From Streptococcus mitis (lineage in GTDB: Bacteria > Bacillota > Bacilli > Lactobacillales > Streptococcaceae), in contig CP014326.1 in the NCBI GenBank assembly GCA_001560895.1, forward strand, positions 446,001 through 510,000: a stretch of DNA of 64,000 nucleotides. Direction: 5' to 3'. Made by a program: the position numbers and the translations under genes. This document shows, piece by piece, positions 19,210 through 29,373 of this stretch. The notes under the pieces were generated by a model, which worked only from the letters and a program-made list of their open reading frames with translations, was not told the DNA's origin and did not search any database. Each line of letters opens with the position of its first letter. Position 1 is the stretch's first letter.

Positions 19210-20388
19210 ATGACAACTAAAGGTTATTTTGGACAATTTGGTGGTAGTTTCGTACCGGAGCCGATTCAGGCTTTGTTGGATGAGTTGGAAGTGACATTTG
19301 AAAAGTACAAAGATGATCCAGGGTTTTTGGCAGAATTTCGTCATTACTTAAAGGACTATTCAGGTCGCGAAACACCGCTCTATTTTGCAGAAAGTTTGAC
19401 AGAGCACCTAGGTGGAGCTAAGATTTATCTCAAACGTGAAGACCTTAACCACCTTGGTTCTCACAAACTCAACAACGTTTTAGGACAAATTCTTTTGGCC
19501 AAACGTATGGGCAAAAAACGAGTAATCGCAGAAACAGGAGCTGGTCAGCACGGTGTTGCGACAGCAGCGGCTGCAGCCAAGTTTGGTATGGCCTGTGATG
19601 TCTACATGGGAGCAGAGGATGTGGAACGTCAACGTCTCAATGTTTTCCGTATGGAGATGATGGGAGCAACTGTTCACGCAGTTGAAACAGGGACTCGTAC
19701 CCTCAAAGATGCTGTTGATGCAGCCTTTGGAGCATGGATGAATGACCTTGAAGCCTTCTATGTTCTGGGATCTGCTGTGGGTCCTCACCCATATCCAACC
19801 ATTGTCCACGAGTTCCAAAAGGTCATCAGTGAAGAATCACGCCGTCAAATCTTAGAAAAAGAAGGACGCTTACCAGACTACGTTATTGCCTGTGTAGGTG
19901 GTGGCTCTAATGCCATCGGTGCTTTTTCACAGTATGTTGCTGATGAAGAAGTTAAATTGGTTGGGGTCGAAGCTGCTGGTCATGGACTTGACACAGACAA
20001 GCACGCAGCTACTATGACAAAAGGTAGTATCGGAATTGTTGATGGTATGAAGACCTATGCAGTCTTTAAGGAAGATGGAGAACTAGCTCCAGTTTACTCT
20101 ATCTCAGCTGGATTGGACTATCCAGGGGTTGGCCCAGAACACGCCTACTTCAAAGATTCAGGTCGCGTAGAATATGTTGCAGCGACGGATGAAGAAGCTG
20201 TTCAGGCTCTCCTCCTTCTCAGCAAGACTGAAGGAATTATCCCGGCGATTGAAAGTTCGCACGCTATCGCAGAAGCAGTTAAACGTGCACCGAAACTAAG
20301 TAAAGACGACATTATCATCATCAATGTCTCTGGTCGTGGAGACAAGGATGTAGCTGCAATTGCGGACTACCTAGAAGCTAAAAAATAA
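19210..20388 (+). CDS. trpB: Second tryptophan synthase beta chain (free-standing TrpB paralogue)
   Basis: A 392-residue PLP enzyme homologous along its length to the operon-encoded TrpB at 24949-26172. The PLP lysine K86 lies in HLGSHKLNN, where the second copy has the canonical [10 protein letters not shown]108 (AETGAGQHG), the phosphate-binding [21 protein letters not shown] and the C-terminal SGRGDKD are all kept. It should therefore make tryptophan from indole and serine. The start is set by AGAGGA 8 bp before the ATG at 19210. It has its own T-box and no trpA beside it, so an indole-salvage or stand-alone role is possible but unproven. Confidence 0.9.
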   Translation: MTTKGYFGQFGGSFVPEPIQALLDELEVTFEKYKDDPGFLAEFRHYLKDYSGRETPLYFAESLTEHLGGAKIYLKREDLNHLGSHKLNNVLGQILLAKRMGKKRVIAETGAGQHGVATAAAAAKFGMACDVYMGAEDVERQRLNVFRMEMMGATVHAVETGTRTLKDAVDAAFGAWMNDLEAFYVLGSAVGPHPYPTIVHEFQKVISEESRRQILEKEGRLPDYVIACVGGGSNAIGAFSQYVADEEVKLVGVEAAGHGLDTDKHAATMTKGSIGIVDGMKTYAVFKEDGELAPVYSISAGLDYPGVGPEHAYFKDSGRVEYVAATDEEAVQALLLLSKTEGIIPAIESSHAIAEAVKRAPKLSKDDIIIINVSGRGDKDVAAIADYLEAKK

Positions 20389-20409
20389 TAGATGGAAAAA
20401 TTACAGTCT

Positions 20410-20636
20410 TTTCTCTCACAGAGAGCTTGTGGTTGCTGGAAACAAGCAGAGAAAGCTGTAAGGTTGGGGCCATCTGAAACGAGAGAAGAAAACATAATTC
20501 TCAAGGGAGTGCCCTTTATCGCACAACCTGTTACAGAATCTTTCTAAGACAGGAATGAGAGATAGGAGAAATCCTATAATTGAGGTGGCACCGCGAATTT
20601 CGTCCTCACGCAAGTTATTTTGCGTGGGGATTTTTC
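20410..20636 (+). promoter_or_regulatory. T-box riboswitch 2 (probable tRNA-Trp), before trpE
   Basis: Stem I region GAGAGCTTGTGG...CAAGCAGAGAAAGCTGTAAGG, a candidate TGG specifier at 20465-20467, and the T-box ATTGAGGTGGCACCGCG ending at 20595. The terminator TCCTCACGCAA/TTGCGTGGGGA with a T run is at 20603-20635. I see no strong promoter between trpB and this leader, so it may act on read-through transcripts. Confidence 0.88.
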
Positions 20637-20681
20637 ATACAGTCGCCGCGGACTAGAAGTAGAACTGAAAGGGAAATTACA

Positions 20682-22043
20682 ATGGAACGAATCATTCATG
20701 GAGATGTCTTATCACCAATCTTGGCTTATATGCGCCTACAGGGGCAACACAAGGTTATCTTAGAGAGTATTCCGAGAGACAAGGAAACAGCTCGTTTTTC
20801 TATCTTAGCCTATAATCCAGTTTTTGAGATTAAGTTTGAAAATGGAGTTCTTTATCAAAATGGTCAAGTGATTGATCAGGATCCCTTAGATTTCCTTTAT
20901 GAAGTGACTCATAAGAGCCAGCACCATTTAGATCTACCTTTTGGTGGTGGGGCTATTGGCTTTGTCGGTTACGATATGATTTCGCTCTATGAAGAAATTG
21001 GTCAAATCCCTGAGGATACAATTGGGACGCCGGACATGCATTTCTTTGTTTATGAGAGCTACATGGTCTTTGACCACAAGAAGGAAAAAATCCATGTCAT
21101 CGAGGATGCCCTTTACAGTGAGCGTAGTCAAGAAGACTTGGAAAAAGCCTTGAACCAAGTGCTTGAGGAATTACGCATCCCTGCTCCAAATGAATTTGAA
21201 GACTTGGATTTATCTCCGCTGGACTTCAAACCCCATATTGCTCCTCAGAAGTTTGAGGAAATGGTGGAAACCGCTCGTGATTTGATTCGTAATGGAGATA
21301 TGTTCCAATGCGTGCTCAGTCAGCGCTTCTCAGCAGAAGTTACTGGAAATCCATTTGACTTCTACAGAAATCTCCGCGTGACTAATCCTTCTAATTACCT
21401 TTATTTCTATGATTTTGGTGATTATCAAATCATCGGTGCCAGTCCAGAAAGTTTGGTTTCTGTCAAAAATGGCATCGTAACAACCAATCCGATTGCAGGT
21501 ACGCGACCAAGAGGAGCTACGGATGAAGAAGACAAGGATTTGGCGACAGACCTGCTTTCTGATGAGAAGGAAACAGCAGAGCATCGAATGTTAGTAGACT
21601 TGGGTCGTAATGATATTGGTCGCATCTCTGAAACGGCCAGTGTCCAAGTCACCAAGTATATGGAAGTGGAGCTCTTCCGCTATGTTATGCATTTGACCAG
21701 TGTGGTCAAGGGACGTTTGCTTCCAGAACTCACTGCCATGGATGCCTTGAAAGCAACACTTCCTGCTGGAACAGTTTCAGGAGCACCAAAGATTCGAGCG
21801 ATGAGACGCATCTATGAACTGGAAACAGAAAAACGGGGCGTATACGCAGGAGCAATTGGCTACTTGTCTGCGACGGGCGATATGGATTTTGCCATTGCCA
21901 TCCGAACTATGATTCTCAAAAATCAAACAGCCTATGTTCAGGCTGGGGCAGGGATTGTCTACGACTCTATCGCCCAAAACGAATACCAAGAAACCATTAA
22001 CAAAGCAAAATCTATGACTAGAATTGGAGAACTAAGACCATGA
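20682..22043 (+). CDS. trpE: Anthranilate synthase component I
   Basis: Converts chorismate and glutamine-derived ammonia to anthranilate with TrpG. The 453-residue protein has the chorismate-binding domain motifs FQCVLSQRFS, PIAGTRPRG, RNDIGR and the C-terminal GAGIVYDS. The open frame begins at 20580 inside the T-box, but GAAAGGGA and the ATG at 20682 mark the real start. First gene of trpEGDCFBA; its stop overlaps trpG by 4 bp. Confidence 0.96.
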   Translation: MERIIHGDVLSPILAYMRLQGQHKVILESIPRDKETARFSILAYNPVFEIKFENGVLYQNGQVIDQDPLDFLYEVTHKSQHHLDLPFGGGAIGFVGYDMISLYEEIGQIPEDTIGTPDMHFFVYESYMVFDHKKEKIHVIEDALYSERSQEDLEKALNQVLEELRIPAPNEFEDLDLSPLDFKPHIAPQKFEEMVETARDLIRNGDMFQCVLSQRFSAEVTGNPFDFYRNLRVTNPSNYLYFYDFGDYQIIGASPESLVSVKNGIVTTNPIAGTRPRGATDEEDKDLATDLLSDEKETAEHRMLVDLGRNDIGRISETASVQVTKYMEVELFRYVMHLTSVVKGRLLPELTAMDALKATLPAGTVSGAPKIRAMRRIYELETEKRGVYAGAIGYLSATGDMDFAIAIRTMILKNQTAYVQAGAGIVYDSIAQNEYQETINKAKSMTRIGELRP

Positions 22044-22606
22044 TTTTATTGATTGACAACTATGATTCTTTTACCTATAACTTGGCCCAATACATTGGGA
22101 ACTTTGCAGAAGTACAGGTCTTGAGAAATGATGATCCCAAGCTGTATGAAGAAGCTGAAAAAGCAGATGGTCTGGTCTTTTCTCCTGGTCCTGGTTGGCC
22201 AGTTGATGCTGGAAAGATGGAAGACATGATTCGTGACTTTGCTGGCAAGAAACCGATTTTAGGGATTTGTTTGGGCCACCAAGCCATCGCAGAAGTCTTT
22301 GGTGGCAAGTTAGGTTTGGCACCAAAAGTCATGCATGGGAAACAGAGCAATATCAGCTTTGAAGCCCCATCTGTTTTGTATCAAGGCATTGAGGATGGCC
22401 GTGCAGTCATGCGTTACCACAGTATTTTGATTGAAGAAATGCCAGAAGACTTTGAAGTGACAGCTCGTTCGACTGATGACCAAGCCATCATGGGGATTCA
22501 ACATAAAAACCTACCGATTTATGGTTTCCAGTACCATCCAGAGAGTATCGGAACGCCAGATGGCTTGTCTTCTATTCGAAATTTTATCGAGAAGGTTGTA
22601 AAGTGA
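22040..22606 (+). CDS. trpG: Anthranilate synthase component II, glutamine amidotransferase
   Basis: A 188-residue class I glutaminase. Catalytic Cys is in [11 protein letters not shown] (about residue 77), with the His-Glu of the triad in YHPES near residue 170. The [10 protein letters not shown] start is diagnostic of TrpG/PabA. It overlaps trpE by 4 bp, which fits stoichiometric subunit production. It could also serve p-aminobenzoate synthesis if no PabA exists elsewhere. Confidence 0.95.
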   Translation: MILLIDNYDSFTYNLAQYIGNFAEVQVLRNDDPKLYEEAEKADGLVFSPGPGWPVDAGKMEDMIRDFAGKKPILGICLGHQAIAEVFGGKLGLAPKVMHGKQSNISFEAPSVLYQGIEDGRAVMRYHSILIEEMPEDFEVTARSTDDQAIMGIQHKNLPIYGFQYHPESIGTPDGLSSIRNFIEKVVK

Positions 22607-22616
22607 GGAAACTAGG

Positions 22617-23621
22617 ATGAAAGAGATTATTGAAAAACTAGCAAAATTTGAAAATTTATCAGGTGTGGAAATGACGGATGTCATCGAGCGTATCGTAACT
22701 GGGCGTGTAACGGAGGCGCAGATTGCTTCTCTCCTCTTAGCTCTTAAGATGAAGGGGGAAACACCTGAAGAACGCACAGCCATTGCCCAAGTCATGAGAG
22801 GACATGCCCAACACATTCCAACTGAGATTCATGATGCCATGGACAACTGTGGTACAGGTGGGGACAAGTCTTTCAGCTTTAACATTTCGACGACTGCAGC
22901 CTTTGTCTTGGCTGGTGGTGGTGTTCACATGGCAAAACACGGTAACCGCTCGATTTCTTCTAAATCTGGTTCTGCAGATGTCCTCGAAGCCTTGGGCATC
23001 AATCTTGACCTCAAACCAGCTGAACTAGGTAAGGTCTTTGATAAAACTGGAATCGTCTTTCTCTTCGCTAAAAATATGCACCCAGCCATGAAATACATCA
23101 TGCCAGCTCGTTTGGAACTAGGAATTCCAACGATCATGAACTTGACTGGTCCCCTGATTCACCCAATGGCTTTGGAAACACAGCTTCTTGGAATTAGTCG
23201 TCCAGAACTTCTAGAAAGTACAGCTCAGGTTTTGAAAAATATGGGTCGCAAACGTGCCATCGTTGTTGCTGGACCAGAAGGATTGGACGAAGCTGGTTTG
23301 AATGGAACAACCAAAATTGCACTTCTTGAAAATGGCGAAATCACCTTATTAAGCTTTACTCCGGAGGATTTAGGGATGGAGCGCTACGCTATCGAAGATA
23401 TTCGTGGAGGCAATGCTCAGGAAAATGCAGAAATTTTGCTCAGCGTTCTTAAAAATGAACCAAGTCCATTCTTGGAAACTACAGTTTTAAATGCTGGTCT
23501 TGGTTTCTATGCTAATGGTAAGGTAGATAATATCAAGGATGGAGTTGCCTTAGCTCGTAAAGTCATTGCTAGTGGCAAGGCCCTTGAAAAACTCAGACTG
23601 TTACAGGAGTACCAAAAATGA
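22617..23621 (+). CDS. trpD: Anthranilate phosphoribosyltransferase
   Basis: Transfers phosphoribose from PRPP to anthranilate. The 334-residue protein has the PRPP loop [17 protein letters not shown] (about 77-93), the [15 protein letters not shown] motif and NLTGPLIHP. It is separated from trpG by 10 bp and overlaps trpC by 4 bp. Confidence 0.96.
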   Translation: MKEIIEKLAKFENLSGVEMTDVIERIVTGRVTEAQIASLLLALKMKGETPEERTAIAQVMRGHAQHIPTEIHDAMDNCGTGGDKSFSFNISTTAAFVLAGGGVHMAKHGNRSISSKSGSADVLEALGINLDLKPAELGKVFDKTGIVFLFAKNMHPAMKYIMPARLELGIPTIMNLTGPLIHPMALETQLLGISRPELLESTAQVLKNMGRKRAIVVAGPEGLDEAGLNGTTKIALLENGEITLLSFTPEDLGMERYAIEDIRGGNAQENAEILLSVLKNEPSPFLETTVLNAGLGFYANGKVDNIKDGVALARKVIASGKALEKLRLLQEYQK

Positions 23622-24385
23622 GTCAGGAATTTTTAGCACGAATTTTGGAGCAAAAGGCGCGTGAGGTTGAGCAGATGGAGCTGGAGGAAATCCAGCCCCT
23701 GCGCCAGACCTATCGCTTGGCTGACTATCTAAAACAACATCAAGACCGCTTGCAGGTAATCGCTGAGGTCAAGAAAGCTAGCCCTAGTTTGGGAGATATC
23801 AATCTCGATGTGGATATTGTGCAACAGGCCCAGACTTATGAAGCGAACGGAGCAGTGATGATTTCAGTTCTGACAGATGAAGTTTTCTTTAAAGGACATT
23901 TGGATTATCTACGGGAGATTTCCAGTCAGGTACAGATTCCGACGCTTAACAAGGACTTTATTATCGATGAAAAGCAAATTATCCGCGCTCGCAATGCAGG
24001 TGCAACAGTTATCTTGCTCATCGTGGCAGCCTTGTCCGAAGAACGCCTCAAGGAACTTTATGACTATGCGACAGAGCTTGGTCTGGAAGTCTTGGTGGAA
24101 ACTCATAATCTAGCTGAACTAGAAGTGGCTCACAGACTTGGTGCCCAGATTATCGGGGTCAATAACCGCAACTTGACCACCTTTGAAGTTGACTTGCAGA
24201 CCAGTGTAGACTTGGCCCAGCACTTTGAGGAAGGTCGCTATTACATTTCTGAATCTGCCATTTTCACAGGGCAGGATGCGGAACGAGTAGCACCATACTT
24301 TAACGGAATTTTAGTTGGGACAGCTCTCATGCAGGCAGAAGATGTAGCCCAGAGAATAAAGGAGTTGCAGATTGACAAAGGTTAA
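23618..24385 (+). CDS. trpC: Indole-3-glycerol phosphate synthase
   Basis: Closes the indole ring of CdRP. The 255-residue TIM barrel shows [11 protein letters not shown] with the catalytic lysine, [16 protein letters not shown] and [13 protein letters not shown]. Overlaps trpD by 4 bp and trpF by 14 bp. Confidence 0.96.
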   Translation: MSQEFLARILEQKAREVEQMELEEIQPLRQTYRLADYLKQHQDRLQVIAEVKKASPSLGDINLDVDIVQQAQTYEANGAVMISVLTDEVFFKGHLDYLREISSQVQIPTLNKDFIIDEKQIIRARNAGATVILLIVAALSEERLKELYDYATELGLEVLVETHNLAELEVAHRLGAQIIGVNNRNLTTFEVDLQTSVDLAQHFEEGRYYISESAIFTGQDAERVAPYFNGILVGTALMQAEDVAQRIKELQIDKG

Positions 24386-24971
24386 GATTTGTGGACTATC
24401 GACCACAGAAGTGGTAGAGACAGCCGTATCAGTAGGGGCAGACTACATCGGTTTTGTCTTTGCACCTAGTAAAAGACAGGTGACCTTGGATCAGGCTGCT
24501 GAGCTGGCAAAGCATATTCATGCAGGTGTCAAAAAGGTTGGTGTATTTGTTTCACCAAGTCGGGAAGAACTGCTAGAAGCGATTGACAAAGTTGGCTTGG
24601 ACTTGGTTCAAGTTCACGGTCAGGTGGCAGATGATTTGTTTGAGAATTTGCCTTGTGCCAGTATTCAGGCTGTGCAGGTGGATGGAGAGGGTCATGTGCC
24701 CAATTCTCAGGCAGACTATCTACTCTTTGATGCCCCTGTGGCAGGGAGTGGCCAGACCTTTGACTGGGGACAACTGGATACGACAGAATTAACTCAGCCC
24801 TTCTTTATCGCAGGTGGGCTTAATGAAGACAATGTAGTAAAAGCAATTCAACACTTTACTCCCTATGCAGTCGATGTATCAAGCGGAGTGGAGACAGACG
24901 GACAAAAAGATCATGAAAAGATTAGAAGATTTATAGAGAGGGTAAAGCATGGCATATCAGGAACCAAATAA
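24372..24971 (+). CDS. trpF: Phosphoribosylanthranilate isomerase (TTG start)
   Basis: Amadori isomerisation of PRA to CdRP. The 199-residue TIM barrel begins [10 protein letters not shown] with the catalytic Cys, and contains [15 protein letters not shown] with the catalytic Asp and VDVSSGVE near the end. The first codon is TTG at 24372, inside trpC, and no ATG gives a complete N-terminus. The gene overlaps trpC by 14 bp and trpB by 23 bp; the uncommon start and overlaps suggest translational coupling. Confidence 0.94.
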   Translation: MTKVKICGLSTTEVVETAVSVGADYIGFVFAPSKRQVTLDQAAELAKHIHAGVKKVGVFVSPSREELLEAIDKVGLDLVQVHGQVADDLFENLPCASIQAVQVDGEGHVPNSQADYLLFDAPVAGSGQTFDWGQLDTTELTQPFFIAGGLNEDNVVKAIQHFTPYAVDVSSGVETDGQKDHEKIRRFIERVKHGISGTK

Positions 24972-26172
24972 AGATGGATTTTACGGAAAATTCGGCGGAC
25001 GTTTTGTCCCAGAAACATTGATGACAGCAGTTTTGGAGTTGGAGAAGGCCTACCGTGAAAGTCAGGCTGACCCAAGTTTCCAAGAGGAATTAAACCAACT
25101 TTTGCGCCAGTATGTGGGACGTGAAACTCCTCTTTACTACGCAAAAAACTTGACCCAGCATATCGGCGGAGCCAAGATTTATCTCAAACGTGAAGACCTT
25201 AACCATACAGGGGCCCACAAGATTAACAATGCCTTGGGACAAGTTCTTCTGGCTAAACGTATGGGTAAAAAGAAAATTATCGCAGAAACAGGTGCTGGTC
25301 AGCACGGTGTGGCAACTGCAACTGCTGCGGCCCTCTTTAACATGGAATGTACTATCTACATGGGTGAGGAAGATGTCAAACGCCAAGCCCTCAATGTCTT
25401 CCGTATGGAGCTTTTGGGAGCCAAGGTTGAGGCAGTGACAGACGGTTCGCGCGTGCTCAAGGACGCTGTTAATGCAGCCCTTCGTTCATGGGTAGCTAAC
25501 ATCGATGATACTCACTATATCCTTGGTTCTGCCTTGGGGCCTCATCCTTTCCCAGAAATTGTTCGTGATTTCCAAAGTGTCATCGGTAGAGAAGCTAAAC
25601 AACAGTACCGTGACTTGACAGGTCAAGATTTGCCAGATGCCCTAGTAGCCTGTGTTGGTGGTGGTTCTAATGCTATCGGCCTCTTCCATCCCTTTGTAGA
25701 AGATGAGTCTGTAGCCATGTATGGGGCTGAAGCGGCTGGACTTGGTGTGGATACAGAGCACCATGCAGCTACCTTGACCAAGGGTCGTCCTGGTGTCCTT
25801 CACGGTTCCCTCATGGATGTGCTCCAAGATGCCCATGGGCAAATTCTTGAAGCCTTCTCTATTTCAGCAGGCTTGGACTATCCTGGTATCGGTCCAGAAC
25901 ATTCTCACTACTACGATATTAAACGTGCCAGCTATGTCCCTGTGACAGACGAAGAAGCCTTGGAGGGATTCCAACTCTTGTCTCGCGTGGAAGGGATTAT
26001 CCCAGCCTTGGAATCTAGCCATGCTATCGCCTTTGCGGTGAAATTGGCCAAAGAACTCGGTCCAAACAAGTCCATGATTGTCTGCCTATCAGGTCGTGGG
26101 GACAAGGATGTGGTTCAAGTCAAGGACCGCTTGGAAGCAGATGCAGCAAAGAAGGGAGAAGCTCATGCCTAA
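24949..26172 (+). CDS. trpB: Tryptophan synthase beta chain (operon copy)
   Basis: Condenses indole with serine in complex with TrpA. The 407-residue protein has the canonical PLP site [11 protein letters not shown] with K91, catalytic E113 in [17 protein letters not shown], and SGRGDKD near the end. The start lies inside trpF (23-bp overlap) and the end overlaps trpA by 8 bp. It is about 15 residues longer than the copy at 19210, mostly at the two ends and around residue 290. Confidence 0.96.
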   Translation: MAYQEPNKDGFYGKFGGRFVPETLMTAVLELEKAYRESQADPSFQEELNQLLRQYVGRETPLYYAKNLTQHIGGAKIYLKREDLNHTGAHKINNALGQVLLAKRMGKKKIIAETGAGQHGVATATAAALFNMECTIYMGEEDVKRQALNVFRMELLGAKVEAVTDGSRVLKDAVNAALRSWVANIDDTHYILGSALGPHPFPEIVRDFQSVIGREAKQQYRDLTGQDLPDALVACVGGGSNAIGLFHPFVEDESVAMYGAEAAGLGVDTEHHAATLTKGRPGVLHGSLMDVLQDAHGQILEAFSISAGLDYPGIGPEHSHYYDIKRASYVPVTDEEALEGFQLLSRVEGIIPALESSHAIAFAVKLAKELGPNKSMIVCLSGRGDKDVVQVKDRLEADAAKKGEAHA

Positions 26173-26941
26173 GACACTAACAGAAAAATTGAACGCTATT
26201 AAAGCAGCTGGAAAAGGAATTTTCGTTCCCTATATCATGGCTGGAGACCATGAGAAAGGTTTGGATGGACTCGGAGAAACAATTCACTTTTTAGAAGATT
26301 TGGGTGTTTCGGCTATTGAAGTTGGTATTCCCTTTTCAGACCCTGTTGCAGATGGACCTGTTATCGAAGAAGCTGGCTTGCGCAGTTTAGCCCACGGGAC
26401 CTCTACCCAGGCTTTGGTTGAAACATTGAAAACCATTGAAACAGAGGTTCCACTTGTCATCATGACCTACTTCAACCCCCTCTTTCAGTACGGTGTGGAG
26501 AACTTTGTCAAAGATTTGGCAGATACAGCGGTTAAGGGCTTGATCATTCCAGACCTTCCTCATGAGCATGCCAATTTTGTGGAGCCTTATTTGGCAGATA
26601 CAGACATCGCTTTGATTCCTCTAGTTAGTTTGACGACAGGAATTGAACGCCAGAAAGAATTAATTAAAGGGGCAGAAGGATTTGTCTATGCCGTTGCTAT
26701 TAATGGAGTGACAGGGAAATCAGGTAATTACCGTGCAGACTTGGACAAGCACTTGGCACAATTGCATCAAGTGGCCGATATCCCAGTCTTGACAGGTTTT
26801 GGTGTATCTAGTCAAGCCGATGTTGAACGCTTCAATGCGGTATCAGATGGTGTTATCGTTGGTTCGAAAATTGTAAAAGCTCTCCATCAAGGAGAGCCAA
26901 TTCAGGACTTTATCAAACAAGCAGTAGCTTACCAAAAATAA
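26165..26941 (+). CDS. trpA: Tryptophan synthase alpha chain
   Basis: Cleaves indole-3-glycerol phosphate to indole, which is channelled to TrpB. The 258-residue TIM barrel has [10 protein letters not shown] with the catalytic Glu/Asp region, [16 protein letters not shown] (catalytic residues), and GFGVSS near the end. The ATG at 26165 inside trpB is the proper start, with GAAGGGAG before it. Its last 29 bp overlap the convergent prepilin peptidase gene. Confidence 0.95.
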   Translation: MPKTLTEKLNAIKAAGKGIFVPYIMAGDHEKGLDGLGETIHFLEDLGVSAIEVGIPFSDPVADGPVIEEAGLRSLAHGTSTQALVETLKTIETEVPLVIMTYFNPLFQYGVENFVKDLADTAVKGLIIPDLPHEHANFVEPYLADTDIALIPLVSLTTGIERQKELIKGAEGFVYAVAINGVTGKSGNYRADLDKHLAQLHQVADIPVLTGFGVSSQADVERFNAVSDGVIVGSKIVKALHQGEPIQDFIKQAVAYQK

Positions 26942-27572
26942 TCACACAAGCAGCAAGTAAGAGGAAAGGCACAAAAGGAAGTCTTTCCTTTTTCTTTTGC
27001 AGGAGAAAGGCTAGAATCCCCGTCGCAGAAGCAAACTGAATCAAGATGAGTAATTCGGTTACGCTAAAGATAAGAGAACAAGAAGCTAAAAAGAGAAAAT
27101 CCCCTGCTCCCAAGCGGATATCGATAAAATGAGCCACAATTCCAAGGACAAGGAAGAAGACCATGACTAGATTCCAGCCAGAGGAAGCCATGAGGATTAG
27201 GTGGAAAGTCATCCAGACCAGTAAGGGATATTCCTGATGGCGAAAGTCGTAGATGCCCAAGGTCAAGCCAGCAGTTATGAGGATGACTTGTCCCAAGGAA
27301 AGGAAGCCCCAAGAGTAAGATAGAAAGAGGAGACCTAAGCCTAGTTCCAAAAGGGCATACCAGACAGGATAAGGAGCCTTGCAGTAACGACAGCGAAAGC
27401 GATTAAAAACCTGCGAGAGAATAGGAATCAAATCTAAGGGACGCAAGCGATTCTGACAGGAATCGCAGTGACTAGCAGGTTGGATAATGGATTGTTCTGG
27501 AAAACGGTCAATGACCAAACCAAGAAAGGAAGCGAGAATGCTCCCGACAAGAAAAAAATAAAAATCAATCAT
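26913..27572 (-). CDS. cilC: Type IV prepilin peptidase / methylase, late competence (CilC)
   Basis: A 219-residue polytopic aspartic peptidase that processes competence pilus pre-pilins. Seen: N-terminal helix [17 protein letters not shown], the cytoplasmic zinc loop CDSC...CRYC (residues about 35-67), about six further membrane helices, and catalytic-type Asp in [11 protein letters not shown] and GAGDF. A ComX cin-box lies 7 bp upstream of its ATG, placing it in the late competence regulon. It is convergent with and overlaps trpA. Confidence 0.92.
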   Translation of the reverse strand: MIDFYFFLVGSILASFLGLVIDRFPEQSIIQPASHCDSCQNRLRPLDLIPILSQVFNRFRCRYCKAPYPVWYALLELGLGLLFLSYSWGFLSLGQVILITAGLTLGIYDFRHQEYPLLVWMTFHLILMASSGWNLVMVFFLVLGIVAHFIDIRLGAGDFLFLASCSLIFSVTELLILIQFASATGILAFLLQKKKERLPFVPFLLLAACVIIFGKLLLV

Positions 27573-27579
27573 ACTTATC

Positions 27580-27587
27580 TATTCGTA
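27580..27587 (-). promoter_or_regulatory. ComX (SigX) cin-box of cilC
   Basis: Exact TACGAATA on the minus strand, the -10 element used by the alternative sigma factor of competence. Only 7 bp (GATAAGT) separate it from the ATG, so the message should be leaderless or nearly so. Confidence 0.88.
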
Positions 27588-27641
27588 AAAAATGGAAGAA
27601 GTAGTATAATGGAGAAACATAGATAAGATGGGGAGGAAAAG

Positions 27642-28097
27642 ATGACAATTCGTTTTGAAGAAAAGGTGAGTATAGAAAACGCTCAATTTGTATGCCAATG
27701 GTCCAACTCCCTTGGCAAAGTCTTTCAAGAACAATGGATGGGACCAAAGATTCCTTTTCCCTTGACAATTCAAGTCTTGCAAGATTTGGAAGGAATCTTT
27801 TCTATCTTTGATGGACCAGAGTTTGTGGGTCTTATCCAGAAAATCAGGCTAGAAGACAAGAATCTTCATATCGGGAGATTTTTTATCAATCCCCAGAAAC
27901 AAGGGCAAGGATTAGGTAGCCAGGCTTTAAGGAAATTTGTTAGTTTGGCCTTTGAAAATGCAGATATAGATAGTATTTCTCTAAATGTCTTCGAGGCAAA
28001 TCAAGCAGCCCAGCACCTTTATCAAAAAGAAGGATTTGAAATCGTTCAAATGGTTGAAGAACCTGAAAGGAAATACGTTATGAGAAAGGGTAGATAG
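27642..28097 (+). CDS. GNAT-family acetyltransferase
   Basis: A 151-residue single GNAT domain. FINPQKQGQGLGSQALRKF is the acetyl-CoA-binding motif A (Q/RxxGxG/A), and LNVFEANQAAQHLYQKEGFE is motif B. The substrate is unknown. It is preceded by GGGGAGG and a TATAAT at 27605, and is divergent from cilC. Confidence 0.88.
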   Translation: MTIRFEEKVSIENAQFVCQWSNSLGKVFQEQWMGPKIPFPLTIQVLQDLEGIFSIFDGPEFVGLIQKIRLEDKNLHIGRFFINPQKQGQGLGSQALRKFVSLAFENADIDSISLNVFEANQAAQHLYQKEGFEIVQMVEEPERKYVMRKGR

Positions 28098-28103
28098 AAA
28101 GTA

Positions 28104-28130
28104 AAAAAGCCTTGGTTCCCAAAGCTTTTT
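28104..28130. terminator. Bidirectional terminator between GNAT and ltrA genes
   Basis: AAAAAGC-c-TTGG-ttc-CCAA-a-GCTTTTT hairpin between convergent genes. Confidence 0.8.
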
Positions 28131-28145
28131 AATGTTATAAACTCA

Positions 28146-29291
28146 TTAAAATAACTCCCAGTTAGATTTGGAATATTTTTTATTCTGTGTCATATAAAAA
28201 TAAATAAAATGAATGGCTATAGCTAGAGCTAAAATGGTTGTTATACTCACTACTATTATAGGATTAGAAGCAAAGATTAAAGAGAGAATAAAGGCAGCCA
28301 GATAGAGTGTCGCTTGGACACAGTAGTAACTTTTCGAATAGCGAAGATAGTGTTTGTTATAGGGCCCATTTACTAGGACAGCAGCTTGAAAGAGGCCAAA
28401 TCCGATATAAGAGAAGCTGGTTGCAAAGAGACGATTAGCTTCAGGATTCTGAAGAAAACTCATCGATACAGTCATCATCATAAGTCCAATGAAAATAGGA
28501 TAGTGACTGTAAATTAGAAATAGTCCCTTTTGATTAGATTTTTCATCAATAGCATGGTCGAATTGACCAAAATAAAACAAGAACAGAGAAATCATAATAA
28601 TGAGATAAAGAACCGAATAAATCGAGAAATTCTCGATTGTAAAGAAGTTAGCTAGATTCGTAATCATCTCTCCAAACGTAATAATGACAAGAAGGGAGAT
28701 GCGCTCGATTAAATGGGGGAGATTTACCTGGTAATGCTTATCTTTATTAAGCAAGATACTTGGCATAATAAAGACAAACAGAATACTAGCAAAGAAGATA
28801 TAGACTCTAACGTAAATAGGAAGAAGAGCTGCTAGATAGACTCCTAAACTTCCTAGACCTGTTATCCATAGAAAATCTTTGATACTTTCCCGTTCAACAT
28901 CATCGGTTGATTTTCTAAAAAATTCAACCAAATATTGAAAAAATAAGGTAAGGGTTAATGTACCAATAGCCCAACAGAGATAATGAAAATATTGTTGCCA
29001 ATCAGGTCCAATCATATTGGCTATAAAGAGTAAAAGTCCCATTTTGATAAACATGATTACCATGTTAAATAAAGAGTTCTTTCCATAGCGATTGGTATAA
29101 TCGGTTTGAATCATCCAGGAATCGATGAGAACCAAAATAGCAATGAAAAAATCAAGGAAAGAATTCCAAGTCAAAATACCGTTATGAAGATGGTCGATTA
29201 AAGTAGTTACTTTTGAAATTGCAAAAACAAAAACTAAGTCATAAAAAAGTTCTGAAAATTCTACACGTTTATGTTTAATAAGAGTTGTCAT
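28146..29291 (-). CDS. Low temperature requirement protein A (LtrA) family membrane protein
   Basis: A 381-residue polytopic protein with about 10-12 hydrophobic helices. The N-terminal RVEFSELFYDLVFVFAISKVT is the hallmark of the LtrA family, named from Listeria cold growth; biochemical function is unknown. It has its own extended -10 promoter (TGTTATAAT, minus strand, near 29324-29332). Lower GC than the trp block. Confidence 0.88.
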   Translation of the reverse strand: MTTLIKHKRVEFSELFYDLVFVFAISKVTTLIDHLHNGILTWNSFLDFFIAILVLIDSWMIQTDYTNRYGKNSLFNMVIMFIKMGLLLFIANMIGPDWQQYFHYLCWAIGTLTLTLFFQYLVEFFRKSTDDVERESIKDFLWITGLGSLGVYLAALLPIYVRVYIFFASILFVFIMPSILLNKDKHYQVNLPHLIERISLLVIITFGEMITNLANFFTIENFSIYSVLYLIIMISLFLFYFGQFDHAIDEKSNQKGLFLIYSHYPIFIGLMMMTVSMSFLQNPEANRLFATSFSYIGFGLFQAAVLVNGPYNKHYLRYSKSYYCVQATLYLAAFILSLIFASNPIIVVSITTILALAIAIHFIYFYMTQNKKYSKSNWELF

Positions 29292-29373
29292 CTTAAGACC
29301 TTTCTATTTTAGAAGTACAATTTATTATAACAGAAAATGGTAATGAGAGAAAAGGAGATGCTTAAATAACTTT

